Notes: a model not told the origin generated them from the letters alone. A stretch of 64,000 nt of DNA from Isoetes taiwanensis (GCA_021234155.1 JAJEKV010000509.1:1-64000); one strand, 5' to 3'. Shown: positions 1 through 11,955, counted from the first letter of the stretch. Numbers and translations: made by a program.

Positions 1-3000
1 CACATTTCATGTGTGGAGGGCGTCTTGTGCTCTCAAACATTTTACAATAAATCATATCTTATCTTGATAGAGATGGCAGCAAGCTAATTGGTACCCTCAA
101 ATAGATTGACACTTATTCTAGAATTATCCAAAGCCTCAAAGATGCATTTTTGGCGAGTTTATGATAATGTCCATGAAGTGTACAACAATTGTTGTTGTCA
201 AATGCCTAAGTTCTATGGCGGAAGTACTTAGATTTTGTCCGGGAAAGGTATGATTTGATTAGAAGAAGTTCAAGAACTTCAGTCGAGGGCATCCAAAATC
301 ATCTTTATTTAAACGCCGTTTAAAATTGATTTACTAATAAGCTCAAACATTACGATGACGAAAACTATGGAGCTCTTTGGGTAAGTTTATTAAAGAGTTA
401 TTAGTGCCTCAAGTTTTAGTAGATCCCCAAATTGTCTGGAAATGAGACCAGTGAGAGCTGGTTGCCATGATAAGATGAGGACTTGCAAATTTTTCTCTGA
501 TGCACGACAAAGCGACATGCATTGTAGAAAATCTAAGTCTTCAACAAATGCCTTTTAAAGGACCTTATGATCTTTGAAAGTCCGATTTGAAGGAAGTAGC
601 TCTCGGCTCCTTCATCTTGAGAAAATAGCTTTTTGATATTCCATTAGCCAAGGAGAAAAGAAATAGATGCGCAGGTCTTATTTCTTTGTTGATGCACGAA
701 GAAAAAATAGAAAAAGATACAACCCTATGCCTTATGCCTTGCAAAGGAAATCTGTATTCTTAAACTGGCAGTTTATGGTGGAGAAAAGTTAGCTATGTGA
801 GAAAAGCCACCAATGTTCAATATGGATGTCAATCCTCACACATTTTAGGAAGTAATGTCGAAACATAATTAGAGCCACAATGTTTTAAAGATAGGATGCC
901 CAATCCTCCGCATAGTTTAGGAAGTAATGTCTAGACATAATGTCCTAAACGAAGTTCAATCCAATGGAATTATAAAGAAAAAATATCAAATGGCGGATAC
1001 AATGCATTCCATAAAGTGATATGAAAACTCCATTTAATAATCTCTAGCAACTATGGACGTTGCAAATCCAACATGACAAACTTGAACCGATAATTTCAAA
1101 ACATGATAAGATTCTCGAGCAAAGAATAAGTCCTGATTTTTACTCACTATTGTGTTCAAATTAACCAACTGGTGCTATCTAAATGCTCCATCTTGTTTAA
1201 ATGGAAGCATCACCTGTGTGGGGACCAAACCATCCTTAATCACATTGTCTGCATCATGTTTTAAATTTAATGGATCTTGAGATTTTCTATTTCTTGCATC
1301 CACATAGACTCTAAGATTTAATCCCAATTTTGAAGCACAACCTCAAGTTAATGAGCTTTATTATCTGCATCCATTGGTGTCCAGGATATATTGCATCTGC
1401 ATGTCCCTTATCTGATAATCCCAAAAGGAAAGTTTCTTTGAGAGCACAAATGTCATGCGCACCATTTGCTCTCAGCCAGAGTTCATAGTATTTGGTATAT
1501 GGCTTTGCAATATCAATTATTGCTATACAATTTCTGTCAAAAGACTAAAAGATGCATGTGGTGACATTCTTAAAAAAGTGCATGTAGTGTAGGCTATTAC
1601 CAAAAAACTTTGAACAAGGATCATATAGTTGCAACAGGCGTATTTAAGCTCCAGTCTTAAGCTAAACGTGGATATACCTGCTTCTTACTTGTTGTCTTCT
1701 TACTTTCTTGTTGTTTTACATTAACAATGCTTAATAGTGGCCTCTAATTCGCGGTCACACTCATCTCTCAAGATTGAACTTGGGTCACCCAGAATTTTCC
1801 TGACAAAAGTTCCTAGTAGCAAACTCTGGTTCTAAGATCCCCATGCTTAACATTCTAGACAACCAAGCATTTTTGGTAGATTTTGGATTATCGGTGTACG
1901 TGCTTATCTGACTACCACGTACAACATGCAACCATCCGGCTCCATGCCAAAGGTTAGAGGTATGAGGCAAGGTATCAAAGGAATGGGTCATGATACAAAA
2001 ATAATAGAATTATTCCATAAAGTGATTTTGCAGCCAACTACCTGCTGACCCACCTATTAATTCTTTTCAATGTTTGAAAGAAATAAAGGTTTAGAGTCTT
2101 TCACATTGTTGATCTCTTTTCAATGGTACAAAATTTTGCCGCAGGGTTCTGGAGTTATCCATCCATCGATGCAATCCCCAAATAAGTTTAATGAAATTCC
2201 ATGTAGCGTAGTTTGAAAAAGAATGCTGCAAAATATGACCAGAAATGAAGATAGACAAATAAATAAAAGCGGTGCTTGATAACTCTTTTAAAGAATGTAT
2301 AAAATGCCTGCACATGGCGGGGGTTTCTTGCTTCTATGTCTTGAGTGGCTTGATAACTTTTTACCACAAGAATGTGTTAAAAAATATGCATGGCGGGGTT
2401 TCTTTGCTTCGAATGTCTTAAATGCATGGTTACGGGGAACGCTTGGCGTTCTATGGGGACACCTTAATCGCAGTATTACCCCTGCACCAAAGAGCTTTTA
2501 CTCACTAAATTACATTACCGGCTGACAATAGAATCCTCGAGAGCAAGGTAAGCCTTCAATTGCGGTGGTTGCGAGGCCGTAATAGTCCCCTCGATGCTTC
2601 ATCCCTTTTCCAAATCAAATTGACAGTCTCAGACCTTCCCACCACATATACATGCTTTTCAACAGCTGCAATCTGGTATGGAGGTGCATATGAAGACAAA
2701 GATATTCCGAAATTAGCTGCAATGCGGTATGGAGGATGCATCATGGTGAAGACCACAAGAAGAATTAAGCACATATACACGTTTCTCGACGAAATCACAA
2801 AGAGGTCAAGTTAATGTTATCCACTAAAGCAGGTTCCAAAACATTGAGCCGAGGTGAAAAGCATTTCCTAAATAGACAACTTTTCAAAAACATGTCCCGA
2901 TCTTTTATAATCTAGGCACAATGCGCAAAAATAGTTTGACTACATGATGTGACAAAGACAAAGGCTTAAGTTCATTAAGAAAGATGAAGGAAACATATCA

Positions 3001-5235
3001 AACTTTCATTCCATTCAGTTTTGTAGGACCTCAACCTTGCTTTCGTAACCTGGCTGGGGCAAGCAAGAAGAGAAGATCTCGTTGTAACATTAGTGTGGAG
3101 TCATCTGGCAAGAAAAATTATGCCTTAATTTTTACTCCGGTCTGTCTAAATATGCACCCCTCATATGGAATTAGATAATCATTCTACATGTTAAATAGCT
3201 GGTTCGTAATTGCTTAGCACTACGCTAATATTCTAATATTTCAAGAACGTTAAACCCGGCTAAGCAGATCGGAAAGTAAAGTTATAGTACACATGTGACT
3301 TGGCATTCTAATATACTTTCTTCAAGAAGACCAAAGAAGGCGTTCCAAAATCAAGAATAATACATCCATCTCCACTTAATTGGTTGTATAAAAAGTTGGC
3401 GGACAATATTTTGAACTCGTCCCACCCTTGATTTAAGAGTTCAACATGACATAAAAGAAATTATTAGTATTTACTATGGAGATGAGGTCTTACTTGAGCC
3501 AAAATTAGAAAAACAACCATCTCAGATATTTGTATGAGCATCCCACTACCAAGGCATAAGTTCCCAATGTTTAGATAAACTGATAAGATCGATGTTACAA
3601 ATCTATCAGATCAATCATTACAACAATTTGAGACAAATAAGGACGTGAATGGGAGTTTGGCTTCAAGAACTCTAAAACCTGTCTAGTGCAAAAATCATAA
3701 CAAAGGGAACTCCAATGCAATGGCCTTTACATGCGATCCTCGATCGAGATAGTCTTTAGTCCAAATTTTCCTCTGAAACCCACTGAACTCCTTTTTGAAA
3801 TAGGGGCATGCTTCTTGTCGATAAAAAGTCATGAACCAACAGCAATTGTTATTCTCGAGCAAAAGTCATGTTATCTAGAATGGCCAATCTTGGAAAAATT
3901 CACGTTAAGGCATTTGCTAAAACCGAATCAAGATAGGGCCAGTGACATACCAACAAAAATGTTGATCTGGTTTACCTAGAATCTACACATTCGAGATGCC
4001 TTCAAAATAAATGCAAAAAATATTCTTAGGTTGCCATGAATAGAGAACTGCTCCATACTCAAATCTAATATGTTTCAAATCCGCAAAAGTGCCACAAAAT
4101 GCCCTTTACACTCATGCGTAAAAAGTTGATAGAAGGAAGGAAAAAAGCCACGAAATGCATGAAAGAACTGCTGCGTATATGATTTGAAACCGCCTACTAA
4201 CTTTTATCGAGGGACCAAAATGAAAGCAACAAAATCAACAATCTAGGTTAGCATTGCACTATCATAAAAGCCTTTTATTATTATATATAGATGTTCTAAT
4301 TCTTGCTCGGGTATTATCTAACCTTAATGTTGAGATAGATATTGGTTTAGATAAGAGCACCATCAACTCATAATTTAGTGCTTCATATAGCCTCTCCCAC
4401 CCAAAAATACCAAGTCAAATAATCCTCCCTTTTGACACGCCCCTCTGCCTCCTCCGATGGACCCTCATATGGTGGGCTGTACTACATGTTCCCCCAAGAT
4501 CTCAAACAAGTTTGCAGATCAGGATGGCCCTCTGCAGAGAGTACCGAGTCTCCTTCTGCCAGAAGGGATGAAGGATGGAGAAAATTGCTATGACTCAAGT
4601 CAATGTGTGACTTTATAGCTGAGACTCGAGCATAGAGTCAATGACATCTTCGATGCTTGAAAGGAAGGAGCTTGGAAAAAGATAATGTCGAGGCAAGTTA
4701 ATGTTTCTTCTTTTAGTAATTCTAAGAATAAATTATGTTTCAATTTTTCCTAGAGGTTTCTCGGACTCAAGTGATAGTGGAGGGTTATGGAAGTGATAAG
4801 GAAAATTGGGGCAAAAAAGTATTTTTAGAATCCTCGTGCCGTGGCTAAGTTAGATCAAAATCACCTAAAAGAAGTGCTGAAAAAAATGATAGTACCATTG
4901 ACAAGGCCTTATCTTCTCCGGATTGGGGACAAAACTCACACTTTCGAGAAATACTAGAAGTAAAAATAGTAAAATCCACAAGAACCAAAACTAGTCTCTC
5001 TCCTCTTTGTTCTAGATCTTCGATCCAATGAAGATTCTCTCTTAGAATCTAAGAGGAATTAAAGGTCCCCTTAAAAGGAGACATGCTATAGCTCAGTTAG
5101 GTTATATCATGCGACATTATCCTTTTAGAGGAATTGAAATTGCCTACTTTTTTGAATGTGACAACTTGGAGGTGTGCGGATTTATCTGGATCTTCTTCTA
5201 TATGGATTGGGTCTTACGGTGCTAGTGGTAGATTA
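1..5235. other. unassigned region, no gene recognised
   Basis: No ORF here resembles a family I know; the longest open stretches are below 90 codons and overlap on both strands. The DNA is AT-rich and looks like decayed repeat. There are short local direct repeats: a block with 'TTTAGGAAGTAATGTC' near 846-866 and again near 911-931; 'CATGGCGGGG-TTTCTT' near 2314 and 2391; and 'AGCTGCAAT-CGGTATGGAGG' near 2664 and 2717. These suggest small tandem duplications and say nothing about function. Confidence 0.5.
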
Positions 5236-5742
5236 TGTCATGAACCCTACATTGAAAACAAAGGAAAATCGTGAAAAAATAAATAGAAATACGGAAGAAA
5301 TATGCCAAGATCGCAAAGAATCTGATATGAGCGGGAATCAAGAGTACAATGGCCGAAGGCAAGCGGCGAGATGCCTAGAAGGAGCTCGAGGGCGTTGAAC
5401 GAAAATGGTTCGACAAGGAGATGCCTTCTTAAATATGTAGGCGAACGGGTCACGGATGGCGCCACTTCAATGGATGAAATCATGCCAAGTGTCGTGCATG
5501 CATGTAGGTTCTAAAATATTCTAGAACCTCACGGAAACGACCATATGAAGAGAAAGACATGAGGAATGTGTCTTTAAATAAATATTGCTAGGCACTTGGC
5601 AAAGGTGTGTGACTTCGCAAGCGGAAGGTTCACAGTTTAAACTCGCGCCGTTACAACTTTTGCATCCGTGTGACGACCCGTCTTTTTGTACATACAAAGT
5701 ATAATGTTCATATAATACGGAATATCCGTATGATCGTCCACA
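5236..5742 (-). repeat. LTR of chromovirus family A (relic, 3' LTR)
   Basis: This is a diverged third copy of the family A LTR at 38474-38992. It starts with TGTCATGAAC on the plus strand and ends with CGTCCACA, so on the minus strand it runs TGTG...GACA. It keeps the U3 palindrome with the heat-shock-type motif at 5506-5529, with one base changed. The polypurine tract lies beside it at about 5743-5755 as a pyrimidine run on the plus strand. No partner LTR is seen at the other end, so this is the 3' LTR of a truncated copy. Confidence 0.85.
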
Positions 5743-6844
5743 CCACCCCTCCCACGGCGTGACGGCGAGTCCACCGAGCTAATGGAGGTACTCAAACTTG
5801 GCTTATCCGGTAATGTCGGTGAAACTCGCAATTTATCGGGGAGCATTACTGATTCTCGGCTGACTCCTGGGTTCTATCACTTGGCGAAGTAACCTTAAAT
5901 CGACAAAGTAATATAACAAAGTGACGAAGAAAACTTGGAGTCCAGGAATCTCTCGAACCTTGAACTCCTCATGATCATCAATTTCTAGGTGGTGGCGGCA
6001 GAGAACGCAGTCTAAGAAAGTATTGGTACGTATGGGGCTAAGAGAAACATGAAATCTTGGATGAAGCCAGAACAAGCTGAGGAAGCTTCGAGTCGGAATG
6101 CCACATCGTTGATCTGAGCCGTGATCGGTAAGGACCAAGACGACGATAGTCAAACTTATTCTTGGGACGTGGAGGTAGGGAGGTCCCTACAGAAAGGCTT
6201 GGACAAAGGTCACCAGCGTGAAATTTAGGAGCTTCTAGCCGATTACAAAATCAGTATAATGCCTTAGATAGCATTCATGTGCTTGGTGAAGATGATGCTA
6301 AAGATCGATTGAAGAGCACAGGTTTCTCAAGTGGATTCGACACTAGGATTGATCGAGTCAGCCCGTGATGCTACAGGACCAACGAGAATCTTGTCGAGTT
6401 TAGAAAGAAGCAGTCGGCTAGTGGAAGCATGTCTTGAGTTATTATAAGGCAAACTCAGCTAGTGAAACCTGGCGATGGGCGATAAAGCACCTTAAATATT
6501 GCTCGAGAGTCTAATTAGTGCTCTACGCCCATTACTTTTTGGATGATGACCAGATGTCGATTGGTAGTTGATATTAATAACTCTAAAAGCCGCTTCCAAA
6601 AACCTGCGACGAATTGTGGTCCACGATCACTGGCGATAGTATCGGGCAAGCCGTGAAGTCCGACTACTTCACGAAGAAGAGGATCCGATGTTCCTTCACT
6701 GGTGATGGTGACGTTGCAGGGAATAAAATGAGCCATCTTAGAGAAACGATCAAACGCCATTGTTATGACTAAATGCGCTCTATCTTGAGGCCTAGGCATC
6801 AGTCTACTTTTCCCAAAGTCTGAGCCTTGGGTAGGAGCTCTCAT
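5743..6844 (-). pseudogene. truncated Ty3 chromovirus pol: integrase core and chromodomain relic (family A)
   Basis: Reading the minus strand from 6844, the integrase core is recognisable: FDRFSKMAHFIPCNVTITSE, then VVGLHGLPDTIASDRGPQFV with the second catalytic Asp in SDRGPQF. After a decayed stretch comes the chromodomain region at about 6130-5760 (HPRFHVSLSPI, EIDDHEEFKVREI, LYYFVD), followed by the PPT and LTR. These match family A at 38988-40517 but carry many frameshifts. Everything upstream of the integrase core (gag, protease, RT) is missing, and the break at 6845 joins the LTR of a different element. Non-functional. Confidence 0.88.
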
Positions 6845-7127
6845 GTTTTACGGTATATGTTTATCTCTGATGTAGCTATGGATATGTGTGGATGTGCTAC
6901 CCTTCGAGGTAGTGTGATGTATTGTTATTGCTAGTTCTGACATTGTTTATGCTTTCGCTGTGATAGGAGCCCATAGGGGAAGGGCCATAAAGACATCTTC
7001 GTGTCCCCTTCCGCACTAGGGATAGCACGGAGTCTGCGGGATAGGCGGAGGGCCCGATGCGGTCGAAGGCCGGATGGGGATTTCCTTAGTGTACTGGCGG
7101 CGTCGTATATTTTGTAGGGGCGTCACA
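6845..7127 (+). repeat. 3' part of an LTR, family E (H3-carrying element)
   Basis: The segment ends GGGGCGTCACA and is followed at once by a tRNA-iMet-type primer binding site, which places it as the 3' end of a 5' LTR. Its last part loosely resembles the end of the family B LTR (GGAGGGCCC, TGTGGGG-type words, then GACGTCACA), so B and E look like sister families. The 5' portion is lost at the junction with the family A relic. Confidence 0.7.
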
Positions 7128-7128
7128 A

Positions 7129-7139
7129 TGGTATCGGCG
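7129..7139 (+). other. primer binding site, family E
   Basis: TGGTATCGGCG directly after the LTR end. It is close to the plant consensus TGGTATCAGAGC, which is complementary to the 3' end of initiator tRNA-Met. It fixes element polarity as plus and places the following ORF inside a retrotransposon. Confidence 0.75.
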
Positions 7140-7682
7140 ATGTTCTTGGTTGACCAGGAACTAGCTGACCACGTCCCTAATAAGTAGTCTAAGAGGCCTA
7201 ATAGGGTGTGAAATGAAAATTTCCACCATGGAACCTCGAAAATCGGGGGAAAAATTTTTCTCCTAGGTAGTGGGTAAAGTAAGAATAGGATAAGTTGTTA
7301 GATGGGGAAAAGAATGAGTCAAATTAACATTCTAGTAAAATTGGGTGAAAATTATGCATCAGCATCAGATTTCACCCAAAATGGGTCGAAAGAATCATCC
7401 CAATCGAGACAGGGTGAAAAATGGCAAATTCATAATTGCCACTTCAAACCATTAGAAAAATTCGAATTTCATAGTATAATCAGCATTAACCATATACTAA
7501 TAAATGGGTATACTGGAATAATTAATAAGGGGGACTAATTAATAGGGCTATTAATGGTGGGAGAATATTCCCTAGAGCATCTTCCCTTTTAAATATCTTC
7601 TTGCCACCCCATTCTCTCCCTAACGTGCCTAAACCCCTTCCTTGTTAATCGGTTTAGCATGTCGGTTTGATTAACGTAAGAT

Positions 7683-8273
7683 ATGGCGAGGATCAAATGC
7701 ACTGCAAGGAAGTTTAGCCAAGGTGCACACCCTCAATGGTGGAAGCAGCAGCGGGTCCGAGGGAAGAAGATCCCGAGCATCTGGGGCCAGGGGAGGGCGA
7801 GAGCCCTCCGGTTCTGGGACGAGACCTTCCCGCCTCCGGGAGGAGGCCAGGCAGCTCTTCAGTGGAGGCCTTGGTGAGCCGGGCCGAGACCGTCCGCCGG
7901 TCCCTGCAGCCAGGACCGGGAGGAGGAGCAAGAGCCAGCCCATGCACGCTACCACCAAGGACCGGGCAGTAGAAGAAGGTCCACCATGGACCTAATTCAA
8001 GGCATGCCCAAGTTTTAGGGAGATTAGGCACTTCGGCCGATGCACTAATCTCCTAATCAAAAGGCACCGTTCGGCGGCTCCCCGGAGATTATCACGGGGA
8101 GTTCGGGACAAATTACTGGGGTGACACCACGCGGTCAGGGGCCCTGGAGGCGGCGAGGCGAGGCTGATCGGCTCTTCGGGAAGGCAACCTCTTGTGATCC
8201 ATGCCAAAGCGGGGTGGCGGACATGCCTAAAGACCTGCACCTAGTGAGGAGGATCCACAAGGAGAGGCCATGA
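7683..8273 (+). pseudogene. histone H3-like gene inside LTR retrotransposon (family E)
   Basis: The reading starts MARIKCTARK at the ATG at 7683. This matches the H3 tail ARTKQTARK except at T3 and Q5 and keeps the residues equivalent to K4, R8 and K9. A Ser/Arg/Gly-rich linker of about 100 codons follows (about 7723-7995, in another frame). The H3 fold then begins near 8010: VLREIRHFGRCTNLLIK matches the alpha-N/alpha-1 region, a decayed alpha-2 with ALEAA lies near 8143, IHAK near 8200, and MPKDLHLVRRIHKERP runs to the stop at 8271-8273, the place where canonical H3 ends (MPKDIQLARRIRGERA). Total extent is about 197 codons against about 136 for H3; the excess is the linker. At least three frame changes interrupt it. 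It lies about 540 bp after the PBS, the same place as in family B. The canonical-type C-terminus favours descent from ordinary H3 rather than CenH3 (inference). A host H3 gene that merely lies next to the LTR is less likely, because family B has the same layout. Confidence 0.88.
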
Positions 8274-9200
8274 AGACCTCGAAATTTTGTAAATAGCATA
8301 AATAAAAATTTTCCTGTATATCTTACTTTTTACATATAAATGCCCTTTTTCTCTCTCTCGTAAATTAATTGTCTTTTTGATATGGTAATGTTTTAAAATA
8401 AGTTAAATTGTAGTAGAATCTTTTGCACTGTACTTAGAATGTTTGTAATTGATTAAGAAGCATTAGTTATAGCACAAAAAAAATCAAATTTGGCCAAACT
8501 ACGCGGGTCCACACCAAAGCAGCGTCAGCGTCCGTAACGAGTGCGTCCAGCGAACCCATCAGAAGTGCCATGAATTGGGGCAAAATTGATCCAAAATTTG
8601 TGCAAAAAATAGTAAAATGCTTAGAATCGCCTAGGAATCTAGTTTAGAAGTTAATTTTGGCCAAAACATCAAAAGTAGCAAAAATCGGTGACGACGGGTG
8701 AGTCAGCCAAAAGCGTCGGGTGAAAGCATGTTGTAGTGGAACAAAAGCGTGCATTTTAACACCACATTTTTTGGGTGCTAAGTGTGGTTGGAACTACGAA
8801 TTTGTAGTGGGAGAGGGAGTTATTTTTTCAAATTACACATGATTACTTATTCAAAATTTTTGTCCTTCCGGTCTTATTCGGGGCTTATTGCAGCATTACC
8901 ACGATCATTTTCCCTCAAAAACTCGATCACGCTCCCTTAATCCGGCAAGACCATTTTCGGATTACGAATTTTCATTTCCCTCAAAAACTCGATCCACGCT
9001 CCTTAATCGCCAAGACCATTTTTCGATTTCGGCAAGAAGATCGATCCGCGAAATGGCTCTGATCATCTGGGACTTGAATGCCACGGGATACACCTACAAG
9101 GAAATGTCGGGGCAAGAAAAGCATTGCCCACACAAGAAGAAATGAGTCCGTTTGGGGACCGAAAGTATTAGGAAAATCCACTACGGGTGGGTTGCATTCT
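8274..9200 (+). other. family E internal spacer downstream of the H3-like gene
   Basis: This non-coding leader-like DNA follows the H3-like ORF. 8497-8560 is related in direct orientation to 34025-34095 (GGCCAAAC-GCGGGTCC, GCGTC-GCGTCCG, GCGAACCCA), and 8730-8755 matches 33826-33853 in inverted orientation (CATGTTGTAGTGGAAC). A tandem pair with TTTCCCTCAAAAACTCGATC occupies about 8907-9035. A short ORF starts at 9053 (MALIIWDLNATGYTYKEM) and stops at 9145; by position it could be the start of the next element ORF, but no family is recognised. Confidence 0.5.
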
Positions 9201-9779
9201 AGATTCGGTGATGCCCATGATTCTGTTGTTTAGAATATTGTTTTGTTTCATCATGCGGGTTGAAGAATCGCGAGCAAGGAGAGGTATAATGAATATATGT
9301 GCCTTTACAAAAAATCACAGGCGAGGAAGTGTGCACGGGGAGGCATAACCTCCTGGACTATGGCATTTGTTGCATATTACCTTCACACAAAGGAAAAGAA
9401 ATAAACTGGTTGAGTTTACGGCAACAGGTTAAGAGAAAAAAGGGTCGAAGACTCTCAGTCCCAACGTAAGAGGAAGCATGCAAGCATTTCAAATAGTGAG
9501 GAAGCGAGCAAACCTGCCGAGATGATGCTTCCTCTCTTGAAATGACAGAGCCAATTCAAGCCTCCTCAAGGCGTAAGAAGAATCTCGAGGGGAAAATCAC
9601 TGAAAAAAATAGGTACTTTTCAACCCTCTTCTTACGGAACCACCATATGATGCAATTTAATATTGGGCCGTTATTTTCGACCAAGGTCTAGCAAGCTTGA
9701 ACAATCGGTACACCACTTACTTCTTCATTTGGGTGTGTTGTAAGTTATGTGTAGGAAATTTGTCTTTGCTAGTTTGAGT
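9201..9779. other. unassigned spacer
   Basis: No ORF, repeat or RNA gene is recognised. It probably belongs to the decayed interior of the preceding element, but nothing proves this. Confidence 0.4.
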
Positions 9780-10400
9780 CGTGGTGGATAATTTCAGTTC
9801 CACGATAGTATGTAGCTCAAATGTGTTCTGGGCAGTCATATGGTGCCAATTATATGTTAATAATGTAGTTTGTAGCATATGTAGTGTCACATATAGTACC
9901 AAAGCGTGGTACCTTATCACGAATAGTGAATTGGCTTCGGATGTTTCTATACTTAGTGTCATATGTGATGTTAGATATGGTGATACTTGTGAATGGTGGA
10001 TTATGCGCCATATGTGGTGCCAAGCTGCTGCGCTAAATATCCGCACCACGCTATCGCCACATATGGGGTGGTGGATGCTGCGAATGTGGTGCCTTCTTTG
10101 CATTGTGGTGCCACATGTGGTGTCTAATGTGGCACCACTATGGATCCACATTTTGCACCACATGTGGTGTCTTTGGCGCCATTTGTGGTGCAAGTAATGG
10201 ATTGCCATATGTGGTGCCTTGGGTGCATTGTGGTGCCATAGGTGGTGTGTCATGTGGCACCAGTTTGGTGCCACATGCCGCACCACATGTGGTGAATATG
10301 GCGCCACCACGGTGCCACATGCCACACCACATGTGGTCAATATGGCGCCATTTGTGGTGCAAAGTTTGTCATGATGGAATTTGTGGTGTGTAAAAGTGGT
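9780..10400. repeat. palindromic CCACATGTGGTG-rich degenerate array
   Basis: Dense, irregular repetition of GTGGTGCCA, CACCACATGTGGTG and GGTGCCACATG, most regular from about 10000 to 10400. The core CCACATGTGG is its own reverse complement, so the stretch can fold into many alternative hairpins and reads similarly on both strands. The ORFs in it (His/Trp/Cys-rich) are by-products of the repeat. Related arrays occur at 13136-13830, 14820-14886, 16970-17062 and 32240-32760. Confidence 0.75.
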
Positions 10401-10834
10401 GCTTTGTTGTGTCATGTGGTACTAACCTTGGATTACTTTCGGTTGAATTCAGCGGGGACACGGGAGAATGGATCAACTCTACAAGATCGAGAAGTGATTG
10501 GTGTAAGGCAAGGTTGCAAACTTGTGATCAAAGCCTTCCTTTATTTGTCTTGGATCCACTACTTCCAGACCTTGATAAGGCTGAAGATTATGGTAGTGGC
10601 TGTCCAATGCGTGGCAAGATCCTCCGGTGGATGGAAACCACTACCAACTTTGATTGCTGAATGCGCGGTCACCAATACCATCTTCCATGCACTGCTCGGC
10701 CTCTTGAGGTACTTCATAACAAAATTCTGAAGTGCTTAGTATAATTGTATTCTCATTGACAAATTTCGTTCACTTTTGGGATTTGTAATCACTGTTGCAA
10801 TCTTTCACCTGGCTTAGTCTCTTTCGTTTGTCTG
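10401..10834 (+). other. unassigned ORF region
   Basis: Overlapping plus-strand ORFs at 10371-10730 and 10409-10660 have ordinary residue composition (for example SVEFSGDTGEWINSTRSRSD) but match no family I recognise. The first starts inside the CACATGTG array, so its start is doubtful. It may be a fragment of a decayed element. Confidence 0.3.
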
Positions 10835-11453
10835 TTTGATGTGTCTAATTTGCCCCTAGGATGAGGGTCGCTCACTCATTTTAGGTGGCGAATTAGATAC
10901 ATCAAGCAGCTTCGAAGAAGTAAGGCAACTAATCTCCTTCGTTTCTGTTTATTGTATCTAATTTGCCCCTAGGATGACATGGCTCACTTTCGGTGGCGAA
11001 TTAGATACATCAACGAGACAAAGTCGGACAAATCGGTAGATGTCAACAAATCGGTAGGTGCATCAAGTCAAGCTCCGGTAGATGCTCCGGCGGACAACAA
11101 TCTGCCGGATCGGCGGATGCATTAAGTCATGCTCCACACCAATCGCCAAATCGGCGGATGCATCGGGGTTATGATCAATGATACATCAAAGCGAGGCTTC
11201 GAAAGAGTAAGCTCGGCTTAGTCTCCTTCGTTTTTACTGTTTGATGTATCTATTACCCTAGGATGACATAAAGCTCACTTTCGGTGGCGAATTAGATACA
11301 TCAGCGAGGAAACTTCGAAAAGAATGGCCGACATAAAACAAGATCTGGCTGGCTTAGTCTCTTTGCTTGTCTCGCGTTTGTTTGTATCTAAAAGTGCCCC
11401 CAAGGATGAGATAAGCTCATTTTAGGGGGGCACTTTAGATATATATAAACGAG
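10835..11453 (+). repeat. tandem array of four long hairpin units
   Basis: Four imperfect palindromes lie at about 10835-10905, 10950-11014, 11239-11304 and 11379-11453. Each has a left arm of the type TTGATGTATCTAATTTGCCC and a right arm GGCGAATTAGATACATCAA, with inner complementary words CCTAGGATGAG / CTCATTTTAGG. The spacers share CTTAGTCTCCTTCGTTT and CTTCGAA-AGAGTAAG. In unit four both arms differ from the others in a compensating way (AAAGTGCCCC opposite GGGGCACTTT), so pairing is kept although sequence is not. No coding potential. It may be a structured RNA, a regulatory array in a transposon leader or a foldback family. Confidence 0.7.
11031..11185 (+). repeat. direct repeat copy 1 (155 bp)
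   Basis: Block rich in ATCGGTAGATG, AATCGGTAGGTGCATCAAG, CTGCCGGATCGGCGGATGCA and AAATCGGCGGATGCATC. A second copy lies at 11805-11955, about 770 bp downstream. It is inserted between hairpin units two and three. Internally it repeats the word ATCGGCGGATGCAT. No coding function is seen. Confidence 0.75.
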
Positions 11454-11804
11454 GAACATCGTAAAGAGAGTAAAAAGCACGGAGCTTAGTTAAAAAACCA
11501 AAGCATAGTTACAATCAATTGTGATTCAATTCCGGGTTTGCGAGCATGGTGCGTTTACTAATTAGGTCTACATTGCATCTTGGTGGCAATGACTTTGTGA
11601 GTCCATACATCACACCAAAAGGGAATTATTTTCTACCCTCAAAGGTAACCAAGTCTTGTTTGATGCAATTGGGATATGTAGCTTACTTCTTCATCCCTAC
11701 TTTGGATATAGAGGTACAATGTGGTCACTAGGGGACAAGACACGTCTGAGATAGAAACTCCGGGCAAACCGTCGAAGATGCATCGGGTTCAACGGAAGTC
11801 GGGA
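11454..11804. other. spacer between hairpin array and second direct repeat
   Basis: A 61-codon ORF at 11546-11731 (MVRLLIRSTLHLGGNDFVSP) resembles nothing I know. No repeat or RNA feature is seen. Confidence 0.3.
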
Positions 11805-11955
11805 CAAATCGGTAGATGTCAACAAATCGGTAGGTGCATCAAGTCAAGCTCCAGTGGGTGCTCCAACTAGACAACAATCTGCCGGATCGGCGGATGCATT
11901 AAGTCATGCTCCCACCAATCGTCGCCAAATCAGCAGATGCATCAGGTTATGATCT
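11805..11955 (+). repeat. direct repeat copy 2
   Basis: Second copy of the block at 11031-11185, near-identical in its first half (ATCGGTAGATGTCAACAAAT, CATCAAGTCAAGCTCC) and with small indels in CAG/CTG-rich places. The two copies delimit the hairpin units three and four, so the pair may be the result of a local duplication. Confidence 0.75.

Noticed and set aside
7671-7958. Minus-strand and alternative-frame ORFs over the family E H3-like gene
   Set aside because: GC-rich linker is open in several frames; only the plus strand yields the H3 tail and fold.
9717-10415. 232-codon minus-strand ORF rich in His, Thr and Trp
   Set aside because: Translation of the CCACATGTGG array; residue repetition follows the DNA repeat.
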